In this document: positions 1-12,000 of the stretch, one piece after another
Layout: every line of letters begins with the position of its first letter
Numbering within the stretch: position 1 is the stretch's first letter
Origin: Phoenix dactylifera
Taxonomy: Eukaryota; Streptophyta; Magnoliopsida; Arecales; Arecaceae
Direction: 5' to 3'
DNA: 64,000 bases
Assembly (NCBI RefSeq): GCF_009389715.1
Contig: NC_052396.1
Location: 18,186,131 to 18,250,130 of the forward strand
Translations under genes and position numbers: made by a program
Notes under the pieces: model-generated
Database searches by the model: none
Seen by the model: only the letters and a program-made list of their open reading frames with translations
What the model was told of the DNA's origin: nothing

Positions 1-845
1 CTAAAACAATAGATGACCATATAAAACATCTTAAACATTTTAAGATAATAGCAAAGAAGATGAGCTTATTCAAACCAAAATAAGATTTTTAGGACATTAT
101 ATATCTCAAGGAAAAATAAGATTTTCTTATTAATCTTCTATTCAGCCAAAATAAGGTTATATCAGCAAAAAAGATAAGCTTATTTCAAACCAAAATAAGG
201 TTTTTAGGACATTATATATCTCAAGAAAAAATAATTCCAATAGAAATAAGTATTGAATTTATATCAAAATTTTCGGATGAAATAACAGATACAAAACAAC
301 TTCAAACATTTTTAGAAAGTTTAAACTATGTATCTGATTATTATAAAGACTTAGCAGAAGACATGCAATACTCTATGAGAGATTGAATAAAAATCCAGCT
401 CCGTGGAGTAAATAGCACACCAATCAGGTGAAAAAAATCAAGTCAAAGGTAAAATGCTTGCCTTGTTTATCATTAGCTAATTCTAATTGGTTTAAAATAG
501 TCGAAATCAATGCATTAGACATTGGATTCGAAGGTATTTTAAAGCAATTAGACCCAGAACTCAATAAAGAGATTCTTGTGAGACATGCTTCTGGAAAATG
601 GAATCCCACTCAAATGAAGTACTCAACAATTAAAAAAGAAATGCTTTCAATAGTAAAATGTATTGTAAAATTTTAAAGTGATTTGTTGAATCAGCAATTT
701 CTGCTGAGAATTGATTGCACTGCAGCAAAACAAATCATAAAAAAGGATGTTAAAAACTTAGTATCCAAGCAAATATTTGCTGGATGGCAGGCACAATTGT
801 CTGTCTTCGAAGTGAATTGTCTTGTCAGCAATGGTAAAGATTATT
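1..845 (+). pseudogene. Endogenous pararetrovirus remnant: reverse transcriptase C-terminus and RNase H
   Basis: A degraded coding stretch of caulimovirid (plant pararetrovirus) type. Positions 60-230 encode an FLGHYIS-like motif typical of the end of the reverse transcriptase domain. Positions 428-676 and 683-845 together resemble the RNase H domain: a DIGFEGILKQ-like stretch, STIKKEMLSIV, then an RIDCTAAK-like segment and KQIFAGWQAQLS. The frame is broken by stops near 384, at 674-676 and elsewhere, so no functional enzyme can be made. The first catalytic Asp position appears altered (VEINALDIG). It sits next to an oppositely oriented viral remnant (853-2301) and a promoter-like segment (2435-2760), so the integration is rearranged. 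The family assignment rests on motif recognition; a Ty3-type origin is less likely. Confidence 0.7.
56..227 (+). repeat. Local duplication inside the pararetroviral RT remnant
   Basis: A segment of about 55 bp at 56-110 recurs with few changes at about 170-227. Both copies contain the stretch ending in ttaggacattatatatctca. The duplication repeats the same RT-derived coding piece, which is further evidence of decay. Confidence 0.75.
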
Positions 846-852
846 TAGTAGA

Positions 853-2301
853 TTACTCTGATCTTGTTGGCTTCTTGCCTTTTTTCTTATCAGGAATAGA
901 TTTCACTGCTCCTTTTCGGGGCTTGGTGGCCAGAACTGTGTGCCACATTTCTTCTGTTGAAGTAGATTGTACTTTCTGTTCATATGGATCTTGAGATTCT
1001 CCTGCTAAGCATACATATTTGTTGCTTTCATCCTCAGGAGTATTTGAAGACGAATGTCTTGATGAAGTGGTTTGCATTGATTGATCTTCAAAGGCTTCGA
1101 AGAATTTCTTCTTGACCTTTTCTAGGCATTTTTCCATAATTTCTTCTTCAGAGATATTTGGATATTTTCTGGTTAATTTTTGTTTTACAGACATAAAGAA
1201 ATTATCATCATTGGTGCCTGATTGCTGAGGAGAACCAAATATTTTCTTCTCCTTGTAAAGAGTAATATTATTTTTAATAATAATAATTATGCCATCGAAC
1301 TTTTCTGTTGGTATTCCAATCCACTATTTGTAGAGAGCTTTTCTTTTTAACACAGGAATATTATTCCTGTCAAATCCAGTGGCAAGTGTCCACTTCCATA
1401 TTCATGGCATCCTGTTCTCTATAAAGTAGAACATCGGATACATGCTAGAACAGATCCGATTGTCCAGCATTTTATTTATGGTGGGATGATTGTCCACCCA
1501 TTCTTCAAACATATCAATTAATTTTTTTGGTAATATTTTAATGTTGGGACCGAAAAATGTCCACCATTGGTTGAACCAGCCTGGAACAGGCTTAAGCAGT
1601 ACGTCTGGATGTATCTACAAAAACCAAGAGTGTTTTCTCTTGGAGTTTTCATAGTAAATCATGTTAGTAAAAGCATTCACATAGTCCCAGTATGTTGCTG
1701 TGACCACGTGATCATATTTTTTGATCATCTTGGGCTTGTTGGGGTCAAGTCCCCACTCCTACGGCTGAATGAGCTTGCATATAGTGCATTTACTATAATT
1801 AATATAATTATTCATGTTATTATTATGGAAATTATGATTAATTTCCACAGAATCAGAAAGGAGCAATAATTTCTCCATCATCTGTCTGTCCTTTCCATCC
1901 ATTGAAGGATATCCTTCTTCGTCAAAATATTTTTGACGTATGAACCATGGGTCATCTATTTGTTGAATGTCACTTTGACCCAGGTGCATAATTGTTTGCT
2001 CGCAACTATTTTGCAAGAATGAAGTGTCAATTGTAGATTCTTAAAGCACTTCTTTCATTGTCGGTTTCGACGATGATGATGAAGAGAGATTTTCTCTTGC
2101 TGTAGCAAATTATTGCTTTTCAACCTCCATTTGTTTTTGTTGATTGAGGTAGATTGCAAGGTCCACCATTTGTGGAGTCTTTTCTTGTTGCATATGAAAC
2201 AACATATTTGCTGAATTCATAGAAAGTGCATTGGCACTGCGTCCTCTGCTCCTTCGGAAAGAATTTCTTCCTCGAGTATATGTTCCTCCTAGAGGAATCA
2301 T
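853..2301 (-). pseudogene. Pararetrovirus-like polyprotein remnant, inverted relative to the RT fragment
   Basis: On the minus strand three open stretches (2301-2110, 2016-1759, 1194-853), plus the intervening sequence read through several stops, look like one decayed polyprotein region. Visible pieces include a basic GRNSFRRSRGRS-like start, DDPWFIRQKYFDEEG, a YWDYVNAF segment, a tryptophan-rich WFNQWWTFFGP segment and a Lys-rich end. The tone resembles non-enzymatic (movement/coat) regions of endogenous caulimovirids. There are in-frame stops near 1757, 1605, 1427 and 1324, so it is not functional. Its orientation is opposite to the RT/RNase H remnant at 1-845, implying inversion or two separate insertions. 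The family call is moderate and the exact domain is not established. Confidence 0.45.
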
Positions 2302-2434
2302 CCTTGCAAAAATTCTCTGCTTAGAAAGTCTGGAAGAGAATTCTCTGGTTAAAGGAGTTGTCTAATCAGCAACTTTAGACTTCATCTGCAAGAAAGGAAT
2401 CACCTTTATTAAAGTGATGTCAAATCAAGACCTT

Positions 2435-2760
2435 ATCAGCCAGAGAAATCTCCTTTTACAAAAGCAAAGCTGCTTTAAGTCCCTTTCAACTTTTGTAAAG
2501 CATATTTTAGTCATTTCAACTTTTGTAAAAGTATCTTTAAGTCATGTCTTGCCTGCCATTATGTTAGACAGATAGTTTTGGACTCCAAACTGAATTGGAA
2601 TCCAGTTTGTTATGTTTTGTCTATAAAAGGGAAGGTCCTCACCCTTGTTGAGGCACGACTCAGTTTGGAAATAAATCCTTTGTTTCTCCAACTCTCTCCA
2701 CTAAGATCCTCTCCATCCAGGCCCTCCGCATAATTGGTATTAGAGCCAAGTTGGCATTGT
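2435..2760 (+). promoter_or_regulatory. Pararetrovirus-like promoter with TATA box and tRNA-Met primer-binding-like site
   Basis: A TATA box (tataaaag) lies at 2623-2630. About 105 bp downstream, positions 2735-2747 read tggtattagagcc, which differs at one base from the common plant initiator-tRNA-Met priming site TGGTATCAGAGCC. Upstream, near 2480-2545, a short motif around ttcaacttttgtaaa occurs twice. This arrangement fits the intergenic promoter and leader of a caulimovirid. It could also be an LTR remnant, but no second LTR copy is visible. Confidence 0.5.
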
Positions 2761-4851
2761 TTAGTTCATAGCCCAGGGCCCAAGAGTGTATATATATATA
2801 TATATATCATGGATAGTCACATAGTATGAGGTCATTGATGGTGCAAGCTGATAACTTATCAGCAACCAGTTGCCAACCCAATTATATATATCGAATAGCA
2901 AGACATCCTTTATCTGTCATATATCTGTATGACAGCATCTTTTATGCAGGGGAAGGTTCTTGTATGGATATCATAGACTTATATAGACGAAAACCGAAAA
3001 ATATGTTCAGTTTAACATCATCAAAGAAAAACCCAAAAGGTTCTTGATCTTCAAATAGGAAAATTCATCACTATCAATGCCTTAACAAAATTTACAAGTT
3101 GCGCATTTTAAACCGTGATAGTGTCTTCTTCTGTGGTATTCATCTCTAAGTGATATTGTTTCAGTGTTTTATTTTTGGGATATGACATCTGATCAATCCA
3201 ATTATCATTTATTGCCTGCGACTGCTCAGAATTATTTGGGAAAAATGTTTGAGCTGAAAGGTTGAAATTCTTTATATATTTCATAAACCCTTTGTAATTA
3301 ACATCAAGTATAGAATGAGATATTAGAGCTTTTTGTTCCCTTGTGAAGTTTCGGAAACAGATTTATTTTGTCCTTGCATTTATCTAGGCAGTGCGTTTAT
3401 CTAGGGAGGCCATCAGTTTCCCGAAGTCCTAATATTTTTTGAGAAGATCCATAATATACCTGATTAGGTCTGTAAACTGCAGTAGAGTATCACTAGAGAG
3501 TCACATGGTCTAGGTATAATATCTTCACCCAAGAGACAAACTCCCTTTTGCATCTCGTCTTCATGATTGGTTTGATCAAATTTTTGCATGCCACAAAGAT
3601 GTATTTAGGCTAAAATAGGTTTAGATTTGATTAATTCAAACTTTTTTTGGTTTTTATTCAGTTAATTTGCTCTTTTATTGAGTCCTTCATGTCTTTTATT
3701 TAATTTGTTTTGAGAAAAGGTTCAATATGATCTATTTTCTAGTGTTTTTCATACTCAAACTTGAGGCTACTTGTGTAGTGAGATTTTAATCCTATTTTGA
3801 GTAGGCATATTCTCTACAATCCCTAATTTTGGCCTAGGTTCTAGGAAGCACGGTACATCAAACTGTATATCATGTCCATTTAAGGTACTTATCAAATGCT
3901 GATACTTGTGTACGTCTAGGATAAGTTCCAACACTTATGCTAAGTATCCTATTTTTGAAAATTAAACAGTGCTCTAGATATTTGTACAATATACTTGTGA
4001 TTCTTTCCCAATATCCTTAGTAGCAAGGTGAAGGGCTTTTTCTTTCTTTCCTTTTATTTTATGAATGTAATTTTTTTTATGATGAACTATTAAATTGGAG
4101 TTTGTAATGTTCATACTACAGTATGGGGTGTGGACTATGATTGGGGTCGATGGATTTGAACGATGATTAAATCATGAGTTTGTGGGAGTTAATCTGAAAC
4201 ATATTATCTTACTTTTTCAAGTTCTGTTATATTGTTGTATCCGTATCCCATATCTATGTCCATGCTTCATAGTCTATGTTGGTTTAGGAAAGTTTTTAAG
4301 TCACCAGGATTGTGTTCTCAAGAGAGTCTGATGGTTTTTTATGTGGCGCTTATAGAGTTAGGAATTTTACTCCTTTGGAAAAGTCTTTGGTTGTTCTTTT
4401 CTGCTAGAAAACTGAAAGGTAGAATTTTTATTATTGTAGGAGCTCTATTTTGGGAATCCTAGTGCGGTCTACAGAGGTTTTCTTCTTCTGCCAGCCTCCA
4501 TCTTCTTTTCTGTTTAACAAGTCTTGATTCAGGGCTAGTCTGTAGCTATGGAGAAAGGTTGTGTTCTTGGGCGCTGAGATATTCGGGAAAATACCTGAAG
4601 TATTAGATCTGGAATTTTCTGCAGGATGTTCAAACAAGAATACTGCAATGCACAGAAAGGGCAATTATCTGGGATCCTTTGAGGAGTCAGAAAGATTCTA
4701 TTTTGATATAATAAAACAATTGAAACAAAGTCCTTGATCCTCCTAAATATGTTTATTCAAGCCTATTACTTCTAGATGCATCTTCAAACAAGCTATCATA
4801 AGGGCGAGTGATATGGTAAGCCATGTGGTTTGTTATTTCGCTTGCGGTTTG

Positions 4852-4854
<3 letters not shown>

Positions 4855-4923
<69 letters not shown>
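4855..4923. repeat. (TA)n microsatellite
   Basis: About 69 bp of uninterrupted TA dinucleotide repeat. Open frames crossing it encode only Tyr-Ile repeats and are not genes. Confidence 0.95.
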
Positions 4924-4931
<8 letters not shown>

Positions 4932-5550
4932 TGCTTTCCTTTCCTCTGAACTTTCCAACTCTATAAGTCTCATTATCTTATTGTTTTTGCTGCAAACACC
5001 AAGGATGTGTCTTATGTTGAAAGTTGTCCTTATCCAAGAACTAAATGTTCCCTGAGATAGTCCTTGTCCAATGGGAAAAAAATTGGAATATCGGCACAAT
5101 TTGTGCAAAGGTTGATATCTTGCTGAAAGCTGGTTGTGAAATTACACTCAAAGTTTCTTGATGCCTTCATGACATTGTGTTTTTCTTCACAATCTACCTT
5201 GTAATATATGCTGTTGTTCTTGTATTGGATGATAAGACTGAATATTTTCCTTTTCCCAAACATCATGATCTTAATGTGGATAGGGGCATGAGGATCTAAG
5301 GAGGAACTTGCATCCCATTTTATATCAATTATTGGACTATTCATAGTAGTTACTAACCTGCGAAGTATTGTTATTATGGTGTCCTGTATTTTGGTGAGAT
5401 GTTAATGTTAGTCTTACACCTTGCTCATTGTATACACATTCTTTCAATAGTTGTATTCAAAAATGTTTTTTCCACATCCCAGTTACAGTTTCATGCCTCA
5501 CATCAAGGTTATACTTAATGTTGTCGAGTCTGCAAAGTCTGACATTTGTC

Positions 5551-5870
5551 CCCATACCATTGAAGCAAATGATAATTCACTAATTGTTTAGAATCATCTT
5601 TTCTTCAATGAAGACGATCAAAAGTTTTGGATATTTTATTCTTCTGGCCTTCACCTCCCACCCCTGGACTGGAAATAGAACCCAGCCCCACTTCTGATCC
5701 ATTCATTTTTGCAAGCTGGCGGGATCCAGAGCTAAGCCCCCTCCTATTCGAGGCTGGGCCAACCTTCCTTTTGCTCTTCCTTCGGTTGCTCCCATACCAT
5801 TGAAGCAAAGGATAAGTCACTAATTGATTAGAATCATCCTTTCTTCAATGAAGACAGTTAGAAGTTTTGG
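5551..5870. repeat. Direct duplication with 240 bp offset
   Basis: The segment 5551-5630, beginning cccataccattgaagcaaa, recurs at 5791-5870 with a few substitutions. The roughly 160 bp between copies is more GC-rich than its surroundings. This looks like a local tandem duplication or two flanks of an insertion. Confidence 0.7.
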
Positions 5871-6479
5871 GTAGTTGTCTCTTGTGCAAGGCACAGAGAG
5901 AGTCAATAATTTGAGATTACATGTATCATACATGGGCTTGGCTTTGTGTGTTCTTTATGTTCTGCCTTTTTGGATTTGCTAATATTATATGCTTCTAAAA
6001 ACTGACAAATTACTTACATTTAACTTTTTTTCCCCAATTTCCAATGCAAGTATGATGAAATGTTTTGGCTCGACTGTGGTCGGTGTGCCTGATACTTTCT
6101 GGTAGTTTTTGTTTTAATGGCAATATAACATATTCATGGGAGGGATCGGCATACATATATGTTGATAATCAACTCTCCGGAAACTGTTCTGTGGTTGAAT
6201 GCTTGAAGTTATGGCTTAAAAAGAAAAAAAGCAGCTATATGAATCACTGATTTTTTCTAGTTATATATTGTTTAGTCCTATTTTTTATATTTGATTATGT
6301 TTCAAAATAGGAGTTAATAATCTTGAGAAATCAGAACTGATAATAAAGTTTTATTGCCTGAATGTGTAACTGTTGTCTGGACGATGATTCCTTTTCTCCT
6401 TCCATCAAGAACTATCTATATTAGTTTTTAAAATTGAAGTTTATGTGCCCATCTTGATTGCAGTTACTAACACATGCAG

Positions 6480-9077
6480 GCACGATCTGGGAAACTTTCT
6501 GATAGAGGAATAAAGTTTGTTGGGTCAATATCTGGATGGACCGCGACTCTACTTTTCATGTGGATGCCTGTAGCGCAAATGGTATGGAGATGCATTGGCA
6601 TGCTTTCTTCAATATTCCATCACCTGTTACTTGGAACACTGACCTTGTAACTGTTTTGTTATGAGATGCAGTGGACAAATTACCTCCATCCAGACAACAT
6701 TAAAGGCTTATCAGCTTTCACAATGTTGCTTGCAATGATTGGAAATGGCCTTATGATTCCACGAGCTTTATTTATTCGTGATCTGATGTGGTATTCCACT
6801 TTCTCAAGTTTTTCTTCCTATTGTAGCTCCAGAGATCAGATTTAGTCCAGTACTTCAGTGTATTAAGAAGTATATAAAGTGAGGTTTCTAAGATCTAGAT
6901 GCAAAAGACCCCAAACGAGTATTTGTTTAATTGGATTGCTGGTGCGCTTGTGACTTACATATGCCTTCTAATAACTCAGATCTAGGCATTTTTTATTTTT
7001 TTTTGATAATGGTGATCCTTTAGATCACGAGGACAGGCATATCAACCAACTTTGGTTATCTATTGCTGAAAATATGCAAACATTTATGTATTCTTTCTTC
7101 TGTTTGATTACAAATTTGTTTTGGAGGATCTACCTTGTATAGGAATCTTTGTTCTGATAGCATCTAAGTAATCAAGCTCTTCTGGTACATCCAGCTTATT
7201 TCTGGTGGGGATTTTTTGTTCCAATATAGCTGTCATGATACTTAAAGATAATATTAGCACTCTTGATATGTCATAATCTATCTTGGTTTTGTTATTAGAA
7301 GTTTCATGCTACCACAGTGTCTATACTTCTGATATCTTTCATTGGGTGCCATTTACTTATTCAATCACCACTTAAAAGGCTTTACAATTTTCGGAGTCAC
7401 TCAGTAATCTACATCCTCTTTCATGGTTGTATATGTCTCTACCCAATAGTATTGAAAGGACTCAGATTTTTGGAGAAGGATAGAGTGTCAGCCTTAATAT
7501 GAAAAGCAACCTATGCACTTAGGGTAAAATTCTTTCTTGATAATGAAAATATATCATCCTTGCAATTATCATTAGCCATTCCCAGTAAAATGAGGGCTAT
7601 AGAGCAAAAATCATTACTTAAGAGAGCTCTGTGGAAGAATCAAGCAGAAATTTCATGACCAACTGGAAACTTGACATCAACACCCAGAGACCTGGTCCTG
7701 AATCCCCTGGACACAGCTACTTTTAGCTAGATGGGTCCTGCCTTGAAACCTAGAAGGCCAGTTGGCAGGTAAGATGGCCTACCATATTATATGTGATTTA
7801 AGCTCATGCAGGCAGGAAGGGACCCTCCAATATTCCCCTGGTATTGGACAGGGTCTCATGAAGAGGATGAAAAGATTATAGAGGGAATCTATTAACTTTG
7901 CTTAAAAAATTGCTATGTTTTTGATGAAAGTTGTAGTCTTGAATAAACACAAAAGCAAGTTCTATATGCTTTTCACCAAAGTAGATTTTGAGGGACCTAG
8001 ACTCTTGTGATGTATGTCAAATGGGGGAAAATATATATACACAAACACACACACATATATATATCTTCCTTTTTTTCTTTTCTTCTCTTTGTTTAATTCA
8101 ATATCCAATTTATTTTGAAGGTTTCTGATTTAGTAATAAGTTGGATTGTAGGTTCACTGGTTCAGCTTGGGCAACCTTTCTTCTTGGTTGGGGAAACTTG
8201 GCCTGCATGTACTGGTAGGCTCTCTTTTCTAATAGCTTCGAAAGCTATCAGATGCTTTCTTTGAGTGTGACCGACTAATTATTAACCCTACACTTTTTCT
8301 CTGTCATTTCAGTTTCAATAGTATCAGCAGGAATTTTTTCTTCGCAGCAACACTTGGCTTGTTTTTATGGCTAGGTTTTTTCTCTACTCCTAAACTCATT
8401 GCGCTTTCATGGTATCTGTCATTACGTTCTTACTTAGTTGTCCTCAAACTCAATTTAGTGTACTGTGCATGCCATCAGTCATGTGGTTAAGTTAGCCAAT
8501 TCATGCAAAAATGTTTTGTTTAATCTATCTGGGGTAAAGTTTTACGGTCAAAACAATCATATTTTTGTTTGTGACAAGGGTTGCATAGAAGGTGAAATTG
8601 CTGATGTGGTGTAGATTTTTTTCTGAAGACTTCTTAACCTTCACATTTAAAATTTGAAGAATTGAGAAGAATATGTTAAGTTGTAGTAGTCCTTGAATAA
8701 AATGCATGACACCCATTGCTGTTGACCTTCCACCCAAGTGCCAGAAACATCACTGGAAACTGTGAACCATGACTAATGAAACTGGGTCTGTGCCTCTGTG
8801 ATACGTCAGGTGTTGGAATAAGTTAAATGGTCAGGGTTGAAACATCTAGCATCTAGTGCATTGTTATATCTCTTGCTCTTCTTAAAGTTGAAAGTTCTTG
8901 ATCATATGACATCTGACTACTGTTAAAATATCATGTAATTCTTCTTTATTGTTGGCTTTGCATTATTTGATTTGAATCTATCCCTTTCATTCAGGAATGG
9001 CTCTTTGGAGAGATACTGTAGCCTATGGTTACAATTCACCCATTACATCCTTAAAAGAATTAGTGTTTGGACAATGA
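6480..9077 (+). CDS. MEX1: Maltose excess protein 1-like chloroplast maltose transporter, 3' exons
   Basis: Five exons can be read with GT-AG borders and consistent phase: 6480-6581, 6672-6790, 8152-8214, 8313-8374 and 8995-9077 (TGA stop at 9075-9077). They give 142 residues, about the last third of a protein that is usually near 400 residues. Recognisable stretches are GIKFVGSISGWTATLLFMWM, DNIKGLSAFTMLLAMIGNGL, IPRALFIRDLMW, CFNSISRNFFFAATLGL and LWRDTVAYGYNSP. These match the conserved C-terminal membrane region of MEX1, the inner-envelope transporter that exports maltose from starch breakdown to the cytosol. The visible exons contain no stop or frameshift. The transit peptide and first membrane segments are not seen; upstream lie AT-rich DNA and a viral remnant. 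Either a long intron runs off the left edge or this is a truncated copy. Confidence 0.85.
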
Positions 9078-12000
9078 TACAGATACTGCTGATGGTGTAT
9101 CTGCAACATTACATGGATCATTGTTAGTCATTATTTTTGCCAGATTTGGTCCAATAGTTCAAGTTGCAATCGGGAGCATTCTATCAGATGCTGGCCTTAT
9201 AGTTGCTTTATGGTAAGCTGCATAGGGCCAAGGATATTCAAAACCTCATGTTGAGTGAGTTTTAATCTAGTTCATGGTGACATTTGCTTCTGTGGCAGTT
9301 ATTTACCAATATAACTGCTTGCTTTCACCATGTAAATTGTAAATTAATTGATAAAACACGCTGTAGCATAGTAAATAAATATTTTTTACCACTCCATGAA
9401 TGATTATTTTCAATCCATGCACACTTCATGAAGCTGGTCTTATCCCTGTGTTAGTTTCTTTTTTTCTATGTGTTATGATGTCTTTGACTATCTATTAGAT
9501 ATTCTAGTAGTGATTGTTTAATTTGATGGTGTAAATATTTTGGAATTTATCTCGTCTTCCGAACTTGCTGGGTTTGAAAAATAAGATCTTTAAATGCGAA
9601 GAAGAATAATAGAGGTCTAATAGAAGTCTTGGTGATTGAAAAATGATTTGGAAAACTGAGATATATGTAAAGAGCGGCTGCATGCTTACATAGATCATAA
9701 ATTATAAATGCTAGGATGAGTATCTTTCAAGAGAATCTTAGGCGGTATTTGAAGAAATCATGGATAGGAGTTCCCAAAAAAAATTCAAGCAAAGGTTTAA
9801 AAGCCATTTTGTCTTGTATTCACGCTGGAGTGAGATGTAATAATATTTGAGATGCAGATTGGCAACTAATCATGGACTTACCAGATACATATGCACAATT
9901 TAAGATATTATATTCAGAATGTGTACTATTTCAGCTATTGTAGAACCAAAACTATGATTACAATCATATATCAAGCCTTATCCTAGTTATTGGGATTTGG
10001 CTTTTGTCAATCCTCATTTGCCATCTTTCCTACTGTCAAATGTCTACTGTAAGCATTTGCTTTCATAGGTCATAACCAAGGATTGAGATCTCGACCCTAC
10101 CTCACTGCTCGACCCTGTGTCACGCACCGTATTGATTTATATCAACATAGGGGGATTATCAGGTTTGGTGGAGCATGAGGAGATACATAATTTAAGATAT
10201 TATATTCAAAATGTGTACTATTTCAGCTGTTGTAGAACCAAAACTATGATTACAATCATACATGTAGCCTTATCCTAGTTATTGGGAGTTGGCTTTTGTC
10301 AATCCTCATTTGCCATCTTTCCTACTGTCAAATGTCTCTGGTGTTATTGGAAGCATTGGCTTTCATAAGTCATAACCAGCGGTTGAGATCTCGACCCTGC
10401 CTGACTGCTTGACCCTCTGCCATGCACCGTATTGATCCATATCAACATTGGGGGTATTATCGGGTTTGGTGGAGCATGAATAGATACGAGGGTGTACGGT
10501 ATCCTGTACTAAATGCTGGTACATGAAAAGTATGGAGGTGTACTGTGAGATCTCAAAATTTGTTCACAGCATATATGTGACCTTTGAAGTGTGATGATAT
10601 AAAGAAGTTTTGTGAGGATACTTCTATTATTTGTTCCATGAGAATTCTTCTCATGAGTCATGGAATGGGGTTTTATAAAGTCGTATGACTCAAGCATGGG
10701 AAGATGACATATGTTTCCTTTAGGAATTTTGGAATTTAGATATTAAAGTTGGAAAATATATCAGGAATGATGAATTAGAACTCAAACTATGCAAGGGGTA
10801 GGGATAACCTCGTGTTCTCCTTCTAAGGCTTTGCCAATAGGCGCATCTGGCCCATAAATTTTAGAATAATTTTGCAGAAGAGAAGCCTAATGTTTTCTGG
10901 AGATGGATATGATTTTTACGTGCTAGGTTTTCTGGAGGGAAAATCAAGCATAAGATTCAGAAAAGTTAATACGGTGGCATGTTCATGCTTCAGTTATGCC
11001 TATATATGTATATTTTTTGTCAAGCATATTAATTGGGCTGAATTCAGCATGAAAATGTTAGAGATTGTACCTTTTCCAGAATCGGCAAGCATTCACGGGC
11101 AACTGAAAAAATTGGTAATGATTTTCCGGTGAAAAGAGCCAGATAGTGTTATGATTTGTTGCATGGCCTGCCTGGGTAAATGGTTCTGTCTAATCACTAA
11201 AACTTAAAGAGAGATTATTGTAGGCTCAAGCTTTGGATTGGTTTTTGTTTTTATTTTTGTCCTACTTCTTGTCATCGTGATCACCTTTGTCATCAACTCA
11301 TCATCATATAGATTAGTTTATTAGCCTTTATGGTGACGTATAAATATGTTATGGTTTAAGATATATTTTTTTTAATTTTTATAAACACAGTTTCTTTTGT
11401 GTACTGTTCTGATAAACGCCACTGAAAGTGCACGTACCACAACTACTAAGCACATATTACCATGGACAGCGAATTATAGAAGTCTTCAAACTTAACATAT
11501 CATGAATATTTATGGATTTAACATATCAGTTATATTTTATGAATTGTATGATATGGTGTGTACTGAAACTAGTTCCAGAACTGCAAGTGATGGCTAAGAG
11601 ACAGATTAAACAAATGTTTTGCAAGTTATCGGCTGCATAGTTATCCGATGCCAGTTAGTGGTTATAGGAAAATCTGACATAGAGCTATTAGGCTAGCTAT
11701 GCAGTTTGAACAAAGATGCTATCTACTAAGGAGGCCTGTGCATGAAATGTTCATGGTGGAGAATTTGGAGTTCAGGAAGGGAGCAGTGTGTCAAATGTGA
11801 AGATACAATAGTGCAAGTGACCAAGAGCTGATGATAAAGTCTGAGTCTGAACTGCCTGCTATCATCTAGAAGATATGCCAACTATGAAACTTGACAATAT
11901 TCATGAAACAAATTCATTTGGTTGAGATATGGCTTACCATTCTGCAGTATTATTTTATTCTTTGAATGTGTTGCAGAATAATTTGATAAGTATCGCAAAC

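Larger units (their letters stand above)
2761..6479. other. AT-rich stretch without recognisable exons, probably intron or upstream sequence of the maltose transporter gene
   Basis: No coding exon could be recognised on either strand. The stretch holds a short TA run near 2792-2808, a long TA microsatellite at 4855-4923 and a duplicated segment at 5551-5870. The earlier exons expected for a MEX1-type gene are not visible, so they must lie left of the window or be lost. Confidence 0.5.

Noticed and set aside
4813..5108. Open frames over the TA run encoding Tyr-Ile repeats
   Set aside because: Products of the (TA)n microsatellite, with no protein features.
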